The notes under the pieces were generated by a model. That model searched no databases. It was given only the letters and a program-made list of their open reading frames with translations, and was not told the origin of the DNA. From JBMZCV01 sp049613665 (GTDB taxonomy: Bacteria > Bacteroidota > Bacteroidia > Chitinophagales > UBA2359): DNA of 46,963 bases. A program made the position numbers and the translations under genes. Positions 7,510 to 15,478 of the stretch are shown piece by piece. The stretch is from NCBI GenBank assembly GCA_049613665.1, contig JBMZCV010000015.1, positions 1 through 46,963 of the forward strand, in the 5' to 3' direction. Positions within the stretch are counted from its first letter, which is position 1; the number at the start of each line of letters is the position of its first letter.

Positions 7510-10287
7510 TTAACCAAAACTAAATATTTTTTCTATTTTAAGTTTACTAAAACTTCTCCTTTCTTTTTCTCCTAATGTCAGCATAAACTCTTGTTCTATT
7601 GTAAATACATTTCTTTCTTCTAAAACACTTGTGATTTTTTTATACTCATCAATAGCCTCCCCTAAATGTTTACTGCCTAGCTGATAAAAACCTAATAACG
7701 CATTTAAATTATAATGCAAAGCTGTTTGAAATTTCGTTTTCTGCAAATTAAAAATGGTTTTACTTATATTGTGATGTAAATCTGCAATTCCTCGTTTATC
7801 TTGAAATTCTTGTTTTAGGCTCAGTGCTTTATGATAATTTTCTAAAGCAGCTTTTATCTTTCCTTGCTCAATTAGAACTTTTCCTATAGAATAGAACACA
7901 GTAGATAGTGCTTTCTTATTGCCTAAACTTCTTGTTAAGTCTATCGCTTTTTCAAAAGTAATTAAAGATTTCTTATAATCTCCTTTTTCATATTCTATAA
8001 TTCCTACATTTACCTTTGTATTGCTTATACCAACTATGTCACTAGCATTTTCTTTTGCCTTCAAACTCATTTTAAAGTATTTCAAGGCTTTTCCCAAATC
8101 GTTTTTTCTCAAATAAATTCCGCCCATACTATTCAATACTTTGCCCATAAGCTTATCATCCTTTATATGTTTACTCTTTTCCAATGCTTCTTCATATTTT
8201 AGCATAGCATTTTTCAAATCACCTTGTTTTTGCAAAAGTATTCCCATATTTTGGAGTAAACTGATTTGAGTAGTTATATCCTCCAATTTTTCGCAAACTT
8301 GCATACCTTCTATATAAAAAAAAGTTGCTTTTTCCCACTCACCTAAATGTAAATAAATACTATTTTTATGTAAAAAAAGTAATGCTCGCAAATGAGGAAT
8401 ATCTTTTTTGTTCAAATATTTTTCCACATTATCACAACATTCTAAAGCTTTTTGTATCTTACCTTGTCGCTGAAAAATCATTGACATATTTAAATACGCC
8501 TCAATCATCACTTCGCTATTTTTACTCACTTTACAAGCCTGCAAAAAACACTGATAAGCCGCTTTCCAATTTCCTTTGGCATTATATATTTTCCCTACTA
8601 ACAATTGGTACAAACCAATATCAAAACCTTTATCTTTTATGGTTTCTAACATTTCTTCCAAAAATGAATGTTGTCCTCTTCCTATCAAAGCTTCGCCAAA
8701 CAATTTGATAGTATCGCCAATTTTATCAAACTGTTCGCTTTTTTCTAAATGATAGAAAATTTGCTTTTCAACAGCAATATTGGGTAGTTTTTCTCTTTTT
8801 TGCAAAAAATAAGCTGCGGCACGAGCATGAATGAGCATTTTATCTGCCAATAAATGATAGCAAAAATGCTTTACAAGTGGATGTAATTCATATAAAGTGC
8901 CTGAACTACTACGAGTTATACTTAGTATATTTTTATAAATTAATGGATATAAAATACTTTTTACATTATTTACATCTGTAATGCTTTCAATAGCTTTATC
9001 GGTTATTTTTTGTTGAAAAACCGACATCTGCAATAATAACTCTTTACTTTTAGGCTTTGTTTCCAAATGATTGAACACAGCTTTTAGCAAGTTATCATAT
9101 AAATGTCCGTGGCTTTTTAGGGTTTCAAAAACAGTTTCAGCCGTTTCGCCATAGCCCAACAATTCCATGCCCAACTGAATAGATAAAGTATGGCCATGAG
9201 TACATTCACACAAACTTTCTATCTCTTTTTGCGGAATATTAGTAAAATCGCTATCCATACCCTGCACATATGAAGCATATTGCAGAGCTTGTTTTTTATT
9301 CAAACCATGTAGTTGAATACTTGCAATAGGTAAATTTAATATCGGTTTGAAACGGCTAATAATGATGATTTGCAAATGTTCCAAAGTTGTGGAAATGGCA
9401 AGCAGAAAATCTATAAATTCTTTGTCTTGAATATCTTGAAAATTATTCCAAAATAAAATTTTATTTTCGGCTTCCAAATGCGTTTTCAAAGCAACATATT
9501 TGCTCCTACTTTTCTTGTTATTTTGCAATAAAAAGCCATAGCCAGCCTGTTCCACAAAATCGTTGAAAGTGGTATCCTCATCTGCATCTAGCCAAATAAT
9601 TCGGTTTTTGTCTTTGATATATTCTTGAATGCAAGCAGCTATAAAAGGTCTTTTACCAATGCCTCCTAAGCCTTCAATGCTGATAATTTTTGCTTGCAGA
9701 TGTGAATGAGCTACAAAAAACTGTTCAAACTTTTTGAGTTCTTTTTTTCGGCCAAAAAGAGGAATTTGTAAACGAGGATAATTGACAAGCTGATTGTTAG
9801 ACTGTAATAGTTTTTGGTGAGTTTCAACATCTATCGCCTCATAATCAATATTAGCGTTGTGTTTATCTATCACATTTTTGAGGCTCAAAGCAATATTTCT
9901 ATGTACTTCGTCTATGTTTTCCCAAGTAGTAACTGCCTTTTCGTTATCTGGCAGTATTTGAAAGTCTTGTAACTCTCCTATATCCCAAAGACAAGGTTTT
10001 AGCAATAAACACAACATTATCTTTTCGTTTTGTTTATGCCATTGCATTGCTTTTTCTAATTCTTTTTGGCAAGTGGCAGAAGCAAAATAATCTGAACTCA
10101 TCAAAACAAAAATCAAGTTTGCTTGCTGCATAGCCTTGCTAATTGTTTCTTCAGAGTTTTCGTGAGGCAAAGTCATTTGAGAATGTGAAAATTCCAACTT
10201 TTCGAACTCTTTCAAAACAGCTAGACTCTGCTCAAAGTCTCGAAAAAGAATGGCATCTTCTCTTGCATAGGAAAAAAATATTTTCAT
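7510..10287 (-). CDS. TIR-STAND-TPR protein (candidate immune sensor)
   Basis: This 925-residue protein has an N-terminal TIR domain (about 1-140) starting KIFFSYARED. Glu76 in TCQKELEKA stands where the catalytic glutamate of NAD-hydrolysing TIR domains lies. An NB-ARC/STAND-like module (about 170-480) follows, then 7-8 tetratricopeptide repeats (about 545-895). The nucleotide site looks degenerate. Walker A reads GLGGIGKRP, with Arg replacing the usual Thr/Ser, and the Walker B position reads KILFWNNFQD, with no acidic pair. The sensor-like IIIISR and an MHD-like LHPLVKHF remain. Such architectures act in bacterial immunity, where ligand binding by the repeats triggers TIR NADase activity; that role is inferred here. 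It stands alone, without an adjacent effector or defence gene. Confidence 0.85.
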   Translation of the reverse strand: MKIFFSYAREDAILFRDFEQSLAVLKEFEKLEFSHSQMTLPHENSEETISKAMQQANLIFVLMSSDYFASATCQKELEKAMQWHKQNEKIMLCLLLKPCLWDIGELQDFQILPDNEKAVTTWENIDEVHRNIALSLKNVIDKHNANIDYEAIDVETHQKLLQSNNQLVNYPRLQIPLFGRKKELKKFEQFFVAHSHLQAKIISIEGLGGIGKRPFIAACIQEYIKDKNRIIWLDADEDTTFNDFVEQAGYGFLLQNNKKSRSKYVALKTHLEAENKILFWNNFQDIQDKEFIDFLLAISTTLEHLQIIIISRFKPILNLPIASIQLHGLNKKQALQYASYVQGMDSDFTNIPQKEIESLCECTHGHTLSIQLGMELLGYGETAETVFETLKSHGHLYDNLLKAVFNHLETKPKSKELLLQMSVFQQKITDKAIESITDVNNVKSILYPLIYKNILSITRSSSGTLYELHPLVKHFCYHLLADKMLIHARAAAYFLQKREKLPNIAVEKQIFYHLEKSEQFDKIGDTIKLFGEALIGRGQHSFLEEMLETIKDKGFDIGLYQLLVGKIYNAKGNWKAAYQCFLQACKVSKNSEVMIEAYLNMSMIFQRQGKIQKALECCDNVEKYLNKKDIPHLRALLFLHKNSIYLHLGEWEKATFFYIEGMQVCEKLEDITTQISLLQNMGILLQKQGDLKNAMLKYEEALEKSKHIKDDKLMGKVLNSMGGIYLRKNDLGKALKYFKMSLKAKENASDIVGISNTKVNVGIIEYEKGDYKKSLITFEKAIDLTRSLGNKKALSTVFYSIGKVLIEQGKIKAALENYHKALSLKQEFQDKRGIADLHHNISKTIFNLQKTKFQTALHYNLNALLGFYQLGSKHLGEAIDEYKKITSVLEERNVFTIEQEFMLTLGEKERRSFSKLKIEKIFSFG

Positions 10288-10392
10288 AATAGTTATTTCT
10301 TCTTTGTAAATACTTGACTAATATGACTATTTTATTTTTGAAAAGTTATTGAAAGTAATTTTATTTTTGTTCAAGAAAAGTCATAATAAACG

Positions 10393-10436
10393 AAAAAGGG
10401 AAAACACTTAACTTTAGTCAAGTATTTTCCCTTTTT
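10393..10436 (-). terminator. Terminator of the ribosomal superoperon
   Basis: Downstream of rplQ a 17-bp stem (10420-10436 with 10393-10409) is formed by AAAAAGGGAAAA-type arms. The only imperfection is a G-U wobble when read as minus-strand RNA, and a U tract follows. This is the natural end of the rpsL-rplQ transcript. Confidence 0.85.
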
Positions 10437-10461
10437 TTATTTGATAGTAGAGCCTTAAAAA

Positions 10462-10905
10462 CTATGCTTCACCACCTGTATTTTTTCTTCTTCTTCTTCT
10501 TCTTCGACGGCCACCAGATTTTTCTTCTCCTGTGTTCAACATGCCTTCATTGTAATCTACCAATTCGATGATACACATTTCAGCATTATCGCCATAACGG
10601 TAACCTGTACGCAAAATACGAGTATAACCACCTGGACGGTCTGCCACTTTTTCAGAAATGTTGTCAAACAATTCTTTTACAGTATATTTGTTTTGCAAAT
10701 AACGAAATGCCATACGGCGAGAGTGTGTTGTATTTTCTTTTGAACGAGTAATCAAAGGCTCAACAAATTTACGCAAAGCTTTAGCTTTTGCAAGTGTTGT
10801 GCTGATTCTTTTGTGTTCGATTAAAGAAGATGCCATATTAGATAACATGGCTTTTCTGTGTGGCGCTGTACGGCCTAAATGATTAAATTTCTTTCCGTGT
10901 CTCAT
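10462..10905 (-). CDS. rplQ: 50S ribosomal protein bL17
   Basis: bL17 binds the 23S rRNA near the exit-tunnel side of the large subunit. The canonical start MRHGKKFNHLGRTAPHRKAM is intact. At 147 residues it carries a C-terminal extension containing a run of Arg (RRRRRRRRKN) that is highly basic and probably disordered; such tails are common in this phylum. It is the last gene of the superoperon, following rpoA after a 181-bp spacer that contains a copy of the dispersed repeat. Confidence 0.98.
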   Translation of the reverse strand: MRHGKKFNHLGRTAPHRKAMLSNMASSLIEHKRISTTLAKAKALRKFVEPLITRSKENTTHSRRMAFRYLQNKYTVKELFDNISEKVADRPGGYTRILRTGYRYGDNAEMCIIELVDYNEGMLNTGEEKSGGRRRRRRRRKNTGGEA

Positions 10906-10971
10906 TGTTATAAAATAAAAATATTATGCTCTACTTTTTTTGATAATAGTCAGAGAAATTGAATAATGTAT

Positions 10972-11074
10972 TAAGTGCCAAGCATTAATGAAGTGTTTGT
11001 TCAGTTGCTAACACATTGAAAAACAGCGTGTTAGCTTTTGCTTAAATATTCAAAAATTTCTGAACAATTGCTTA
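10972..11074. repeat. Dispersed intergenic repeat, copy B (full length)
   Basis: This 103-bp copy lies between rpoA and rplQ. The left end is TAAGTGCCAAGCATT and the right end is TCTGAACAATTGCTTA. The central hairpin GCTAACAC/GTGTTAGC is perfect (11007-11014 with 11028-11035). Confidence 0.75.
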
Positions 11075-11086
11075 TACTTACAAAAA

Positions 11087-12085
11087 TTAGTCTTCGTCTA
11101 GCTTATATTTTGATAAATCCATACCAAAAGACAAGCCTTTTTCATTGATAAGTTCTTCAATTTCCATTAATGACTTCTTACCAAAGTTTCTAAATTTGAT
11201 TAAAGCACTAGTATCATAATGCACTAATTCTGATAGTGTATTAATTTTGGCAGCTTTCAGACAGTTGTATGCTCTTACAGATAAATCCAAATCTTCGAGT
11301 GGCGTTTTTAAGAGCTTTCTCATATGTAAGATATGCTCATCAACGATATCGTCATCTTCATCTGCCTTAGAATCAAAAGTGATATTTTCATCAGAAATAA
11401 GCATCAAGTGCTGAATCAAGATTTTAGCAGACTCTTTGATAGCATCTTCTGGATGAATAGTTCCATCTGTTTTGATTTCAACTATTAACTTTTCGTAGTC
11501 TGTTTTTTGTTCTACCCTTGTATTTTCAACGTAATAACGTACATTTTTGATAGGCGTATAGATGGCATCAATAGGAATTAAACCATGAACCAAATCTTTA
11601 GGCATATTTTCTTCGGCAGGTACATAGCCTCGCCCTTTGCCTATCGTCAATTCTACATCAAGATGCACACTAGGCTCCATATTGCAAATAACAAAATCGT
11701 GATTTGTTATTTTAAATGCAGCAGTATGTTTTTCAATATCTCCTGCTCTGAAAGCTTCTGAATTACTAATAGATACAAAAATTCGTTCTGAGGTAAAATC
11801 TTCGTCTCTAACGACTTTTTTGAAACGAACTTGTTTTAGATTCAATATAATTTCAGTTACATCTTCCAGCACACCATTGATTGTTGCAAACTCATGATCA
11901 ACACCATTGATTTTGACAGCAGTAATTGCATACCCTTCTAGTGATGATAACAACACTCTTCGAATAGCATTACCAACAGTAACGCCATAGCCTGGCTCAA
12001 GTGGACGAAATTCAAATAAACCCTCAAAGTCAGTCGTCTTTTGCGCAATTATTTTTTCTGGCTTTTGAAATGCTAAAAGACCCAT
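11087..12085 (-). CDS. rpoA: RNA polymerase alpha subunit
   Basis: RpoA dimerises through its N-terminal domain to nucleate core RNA polymerase, and its C-terminal domain contacts DNA and activators. The 332 residues include FEPLEPGYGVTVGNAIRRVL-like dimerisation sequence (here FRPLEPGYGVTVGNAIRR) and a C-terminal helix-hairpin-helix domain starting LKTPLEDLDLSVRAYNCLK. Its start is preceded by AAGGAGG six bases upstream, the only strong Shine-Dalgarno sequence I find in the window. A large 18-bp palindromic hairpin lies further upstream, between it and rpsD. Both features suggest gene-specific translational or processing control. Confidence 0.98.
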   Translation of the reverse strand: MGLLAFQKPEKIIAQKTTDFEGLFEFRPLEPGYGVTVGNAIRRVLLSSLEGYAITAVKINGVDHEFATINGVLEDVTEIILNLKQVRFKKVVRDEDFTSERIFVSISNSEAFRAGDIEKHTAAFKITNHDFVICNMEPSVHLDVELTIGKGRGYVPAEENMPKDLVHGLIPIDAIYTPIKNVRYYVENTRVEQKTDYEKLIVEIKTDGTIHPEDAIKESAKILIQHLMLISDENITFDSKADEDDDIVDEHILHMRKLLKTPLEDLDLSVRAYNCLKAAKINTLSELVHYDTSALIKFRNFGKKSLMEIEELINEKGLSFGMDLSKYKLDED

Positions 12086-12091
12086 ATATAT

Positions 12092-12098
12092 CCTCCTT
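12092..12098 (-). promoter_or_regulatory. Strong Shine-Dalgarno sequence of rpoA
   Basis: Read on the minus strand the leader is AAGGAGG-ATATAT-ATG, with optimal spacing. Bacteroidota genes generally lack such sites because the ribosome sequesters the anti-SD tail, and I found no comparable site at the other starts checked here. Confidence 0.7.
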
Positions 12099-12147
12099 GT
12101 TTATTAGAAATAATTAATTTGAAATGATAGCAAGCAAAATGAGATTG

Positions 12148-12186
12148 AAATATGTTATCTATAATATAATTATAGATAACATATTT
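12148..12186. promoter_or_regulatory. Perfect 18-bp palindromic hairpin, rpsD-rpoA spacer
   Basis: Arms 12148-12165 and 12169-12186 are exact reverse complements (core TATGTTATCTATAAT) around a 3-nt ATA loop. In the minus-strand transcript only a short U tract (TTTC) follows, so it could be a processing or RNA-stability element or a partial terminator. The sequence is AT-rich. Confidence 0.6.
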
Positions 12187-12214
12187 TTCATCTACATTGT
12201 CATAAGTACTCTTT

Positions 12215-12823
12215 TTATTTAGAGTATAATTCGACAATTAATTGCTCATTAATATTTTCTGGAATTTGCTCTCTTTCAGGTACTGCAATAAACGTACCTG
12301 TTTGGCTATTTGTATTCCAATCTAGCCAAGGGAAAGATTTCCCTTTTACACTTAAAGAAGCCGCTACAACTTCTAAGTTTTTAGATTTCTCTCTAAGCGT
12401 GATTACATCACCTGGTCTCAATGTACAAGAAGGAATGTCCGTCTTAACACCATTTAGCATGATATGTCCGTGTGTCACTAATTGACGTGCACCACGACGT
12501 GAAGTCGATAAGCCTAAACGAAATACCACATTATCAAGACGAGACTCCAACAATTGTAACAAGATTTCACCTGTTACGCCTTGCTTTTGACTTGCTTTTT
12601 TGAATAAGTTTCTAAATTGACGCTCTAAAACACCATAAGTGTATTTAGCTTTTTGTTTTTCCTTTAATTGAATAGCATATTCCTTAATGTTGCTTTTACG
12701 TTTTTTCATTAAGCCATGCTGGCCAGGAGGATAATTGCGTTTTTCGAATGCCTTATCATAGCCATAAATAGATTCGCCGAATTTTCTTGATATTTTCGTC
12801 TTAGGTCCTCTATATCTTGCCAT
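12215..12823 (-). CDS. rpsD: 30S ribosomal protein uS4
   Basis: uS4 is a primary 16S-binding assembly protein and in some bacteria a translational repressor of the alpha operon. The protein has 202 residues. The N-terminus MARYRGPKTKISRKFGE lacks the four-cysteine zinc motif, so it is the zinc-independent form. The S4 RNA-binding domain (ESRLDNVVFRLGLSTSRRGARQLV) begins near residue 89. It lies between rpsK (55-bp spacer) and rpoA (129-bp spacer with the large hairpin). Confidence 0.98.
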   Translation of the reverse strand: MARYRGPKTKISRKFGESIYGYDKAFEKRNYPPGQHGLMKKRKSNIKEYAIQLKEKQKAKYTYGVLERQFRNLFKKASQKQGVTGEILLQLLESRLDNVVFRLGLSTSRRGARQLVTHGHIMLNGVKTDIPSCTLRPGDVITLREKSKNLEVVAASLSVKGKSFPWLDWNTNSQTGTFIAVPEREQIPENINEQLIVELYSK

Positions 12824-12878
12824 CAGTATATATGATTATTTATGTTTTATTTAAATACTTATTTTTTGAGTAAGAGTT

Positions 12879-13271
12879 TTATACTCTTCTACGTTTTGGA
12901 GGGCGACAGCCATTGTGTGGTAAAGGCGTAACATCTCTAATTAGAGTTACTTCTAGTCCTGCTGCACTCAAAGCACGAATAGCTGCTTCACGTCCCGAAC
13001 CAGGCCCTTTTACAAATACTTCTACCCGCTTTAAACCTGCATCTAAGGCTACTCTAGCTGCATCATCAGCTGATATTTGAGCAGCATAAGGTGTGTTTTT
13101 CTTAGAACCTCTAAAGCCAGATTTACCTGCCGAAGACCAAGAAATAACTTGTCCGCTTGCATTAGTGATAGATATAATTATATTGTTAAAGCTTGCTCTG
13201 ATAAAAGCTTTTCCTTCTGCTTCTACTCTAACAATTCGTCTTTTTACTACTTTCTTTCTTGATTTCGCCAT
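12879..13271 (-). CDS. rpsK: 30S ribosomal protein uS11
   Basis: uS11 forms part of the platform of the small subunit near the E site and the mRNA exit. The 130 residues contain the conserved core SFNNIIISITNASGQVISWSS-type segment and the C-terminal THNGCRPPKRRRV-like tail (here PLPHNGCRPPKRRRV). The gene is separated from upstream rpsM by 145 bp and from rpsD by 55 bp. No unusual residue is seen. Confidence 0.98.
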   Translation of the reverse strand: MAKSRKKVVKRRIVRVEAEGKAFIRASFNNIIISITNASGQVISWSSAGKSGFRGSKKNTPYAAQISADDAARVALDAGLKRVEVFVKGPGSGREAAIRALSAAGLEVTLIRDVTPLPHNGCRPPKRRRV

Positions 13272-13416
13272 TTTATTTATTGAATTATAATGCTTAAAAC
13301 CTTAATTCGCAAAAACATTCGGCTTTTGCAATAGAGATTTACATTTTTGAACAAACAAATGCATAATTGCTGATATAAATACCAAATTATCCATATCAAC
13401 AATTTGTTGCCTGTGT

Positions 13417-13794
13417 CTATTTTCTTGGTGCTTTTTTCTTACCTGCAACGGTCTTTTTACGTCCTTTTCTTGTTCGTGCATTGGTTTGCGTGCGTTGTCC
13501 TCTCAAAGGTAAACCTTTTCTGTGACGAATGCCTCTGTAACAACCAATATCCATCAATCGCTTGATGTTCATTTGAACTTCTGAACGCAACTCTCCTTCT
13601 ACAGTATATTCACTAATAACTGTGCGAAGGCTTGTTACCTCTTCATCCGTCAAATCTTTAACTTTTTTGTCTAGATCTACATCAGCTGCTGCTAATATAT
13701 CCTTTGCACTACTTTTTCCAATACCGTAAATATAGGTAAGGGCGATAAATGCTTTTTTAAACCGTGGTAAGTCAACTCCTGCTATACGTGCCAT
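13417..13794 (-). CDS. rpsM: 30S ribosomal protein uS13
   Basis: uS13 sits in the head of the small subunit and forms the inter-subunit bridge B1 with uL5. The 125-residue sequence starts MARIAGVDLPRFKKAFIAL and shows the helix-two-turn-helix signature YIYGIGKSSAKDIL. The basic GLPLRGQRTQTNARTRKG tail contacts P-site tRNA. Its start is only 2 bases after the rpmJ stop. The 145-bp spacer to rpsK includes a small GCAAAA/TTTTGC hairpin. Confidence 0.98.
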   Translation of the reverse strand: MARIAGVDLPRFKKAFIALTYIYGIGKSSAKDILAAADVDLDKKVKDLTDEEVTSLRTVISEYTVEGELRSEVQMNIKRLMDIGCYRGIRHRKGLPLRGQRTQTNARTRKGRKKTVAGKKKAPRK

Positions 13795-13796
13795 AA

Positions 13797-13913
13797 TTAT
13801 CCTTGTCTTTGTTTAAATTTTGGATTTTTTTTATTGATGACGTACAATTTGCCTTTTCTTTTGACAATTTTACAGTCGCTACTTCTTTTCTTTATAGATG
13901 TTTTAACTTTCAT
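13797..13913 (-). CDS. rpmJ: 50S ribosomal protein bL36, zinc-free form
   Basis: This 38-codon gene is easily missed because of its length. The protein starts MKVKTSIKKRSSDCKIVKRK and ends NPKFKQRQG, matching bL36 over its whole length. Of the family's zinc ligands (three Cys and one His) only Cys14 remains; the others are replaced by Ser, Asn and Phe. It is therefore the C-minus, zinc-independent form. It lies in the canonical infA-rpmJ-rpsM order, 2 bases before rpsM and 48 after infA. Confidence 0.95.
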   Translation of the reverse strand: MKVKTSIKKRSSDCKIVKRKGKLYVINKKNPKFKQRQG

Positions 13914-13961
13914 GTTATACAAAATTTTATGGAATAAGAAATAGTTTTGATATGTAAGATT

Positions 13962-14183
13962 TTATTTATAACGATATGTAATACGTCCTTTTGTCAAATC
14001 ATAAGGAGACATTTCAACAGCCACTTTATCGCCAGGTAAAATACGAATATAATTCATTCTCATTTTTCCTGCAATGTGACTTGTAATTTGGTGCCCATTT
14101 TCTAATCGTACTTTGAACAAAGCATTACCTCCTAATGCTTCTATTACAATTCCGTCTTGTTTAATTAAATCTTGCTTTGCCAT
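13962..14183 (-). CDS. infA: Translation initiation factor IF-1
   Basis: IF-1 binds the 30S A site during initiation and supports IF-2 and IF-3. The 73-residue single OB-fold protein starts MAKQDLIKQDGIVIEALGGN and ends GRITYRYK, as usual. It lies between map (102-bp spacer with a small hairpin) and rpmJ, the standard Bacteroidota position. Confidence 0.98.
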   Translation of the reverse strand: MAKQDLIKQDGIVIEALGGNALFKVRLENGHQITSHIAGKMRMNYIRILPGDKVAVEMSPYDLTKGRITYRYK

Positions 14184-14221
14184 ATCATTTTTTTAAGAAA
14201 AAACCATCAATTTCTGATGAT

Positions 14222-14244
14222 TTAAGGGACATAAAAGTCCTTAA
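14222..14244 (-). other. Small hairpin between map and infA
   Basis: TTAAGGGAC (14222-14230) pairs with GTCCTTAA (14237-14244) except for one bulged base. No U tract follows, so termination is doubtful; it may affect RNA stability or processing. Confidence 0.35.
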
Positions 14245-14285
14245 TTTTAATTTGAGTGCAAATATCGTGTTTTTTTATGAATTTT

Positions 14286-15098
14286 TTAAGCAATTGGCAA
14301 TAATTCTTCATTATTTTTTATTGCTGTTTCTAAAAATTCAAAAGTAGATAAAATATCTGCCTTATTTTTGCGTATTGCTATTGTATGTTCATAATGTGCA
14401 GATGTTGTACTATCAACAGTAACAATTGTCCAGCCATCATTTAAACGTGTTACTTCTTTCTTGCCCATATTAATCATAGGTTCGATAGCAAGTACTAAAC
14501 CATCTAATAGCTTAATGCCTTTACCTCTGCGTCCATAATTTGGTACTTCTGGAGCTTCATGTAAATTGCGGCCAACACCATGACCTACCAACTCTCGCAC
14601 TACACCATATCCATGTTTTCGTTCTGTATGTTGTTGGATAGCAAAGCTAATGTCTCCCAATCGTCTTCCAACAACTGCCTGTTCTATTCCTTTATATAAA
14701 GATTCTTTCGTAACAGTCAAAAGTTGCATTACATCAGACTTCACCTCACCTACACAGTAAGTATAAGCAGAGTCTCCATAAAAACCATTGGCCAACACAC
14801 CACAATCTATAGACACGACATCTCCATCTTTTAGCTCATATTGGCTAGGCATACCATGTACTACTTCGTTATTAAGCGAAATACACAAGGTATGAGGAAA
14901 ATCATTATAGCCTTTAAAACCAGGTAGAGCCTTATTATCACGAATAAATTCTTCAGCTACTTTATCAAGTTTTATGGTAGAAATGCCTGGACGCATAATC
15001 TTGGCTACTTCAGCATGTGCTTGCCCTACTAAACGACAGCTATGACGTATTAACTCAACTTCATCGTCTGTTTTGTAAAATATTTTTCTATTTGCCAA
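14286..15098 (-). CDS. map: Methionine aminopeptidase, type I
   Basis: MAP removes the initiator methionine from nascent proteins. The 270-residue protein carries the full set of metal and catalytic residues in their usual order: HGMPS, IDCGVLANGFYGDSAYT (two Asp ligands), GHGVGRNLHEAP (His), LAIEPMI (Glu) and HYEHTIAI (Glu). It sits between secY and infA, as in many bacteria. A 380-bp spacer separates it from secY and holds a promoter-like sequence and a hairpin, so map-infA may have its own transcription start. Confidence 0.97.
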   Translation of the reverse strand: MANRKIFYKTDDEVELIRHSCRLVGQAHAEVAKIMRPGISTIKLDKVAEEFIRDNKALPGFKGYNDFPHTLCISLNNEVVHGMPSQYELKDGDVVSIDCGVLANGFYGDSAYTYCVGEVKSDVMQLLTVTKESLYKGIEQAVVGRRLGDISFAIQQHTERKHGYGVVRELVGHGVGRNLHEAPEVPNYGRRGKGIKLLDGLVLAIEPMINMGKKEVTRLNDGWTIVTVDSTTSAHYEHTIAIRKNKADILSTFEFLETAIKNNEELLPIA

Positions 15099-15478
15099 AA
15101 TATCTTTTTTAGTAAAGTTGTATGTGATATTTATTTTCGTAAAACCTTAGAGCTAATGCTGCTCAATACCATTCAAAATATATGAACTTATCTAACTCTG
15201 CAAAAACAATATTTTTCTAAAAAAATAGTAGCTTGGTATTTTAACTTTTTTTTAGTAAAACATTATATGCAAAAGACTAAAATGCCATTTCTATTATTTC
15301 TCAATCCAATTGATACTTCCAAGTGCTATAAGAAATATAACTCAAGAGAAAAGGTATCATTTTGAATTAAGTCAAAAAATAATATTTATACAGCTTCTTA
15401 TAGACACAAACAAAGTTTTCTAGCTCTTTTTATCAAGAAATAGAAAACTTTGCTGAGATTTTTTTTTAATGTCTTATA
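15099..15478. other. Long spacer between secY and map
   Basis: No gene is seen. On the minus strand a near-consensus promoter is visible about 75 bases before map (TTTTTG, 18 bases, then TATATTTTG). A 12-bp perfect hairpin (15411-15422 CAAAGTTTTCTA with 15441-15452) lies close to the secY end, with a T tract on its plus-strand side. Confidence 0.5.
15411..15452. terminator. Hairpin downstream of secY (possible attenuator)
   Basis: A 12-bp perfect stem (CAAAGTTTTCTA and its complement) has an 18-nt loop. Read from secY on the minus strand the U tract after it is short (TTTGTTTG), so termination would be partial. A run of ten T follows on the plus strand. Confidence 0.45.

Noticed and set aside
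8325..8708. Open plus-strand frame of 127 codons opposite the TIR-STAND gene
   Set aside because: It lies wholly inside the TPR-coding region on the other strand and shows no family motif; the TPR protein's codons explain the open frame.
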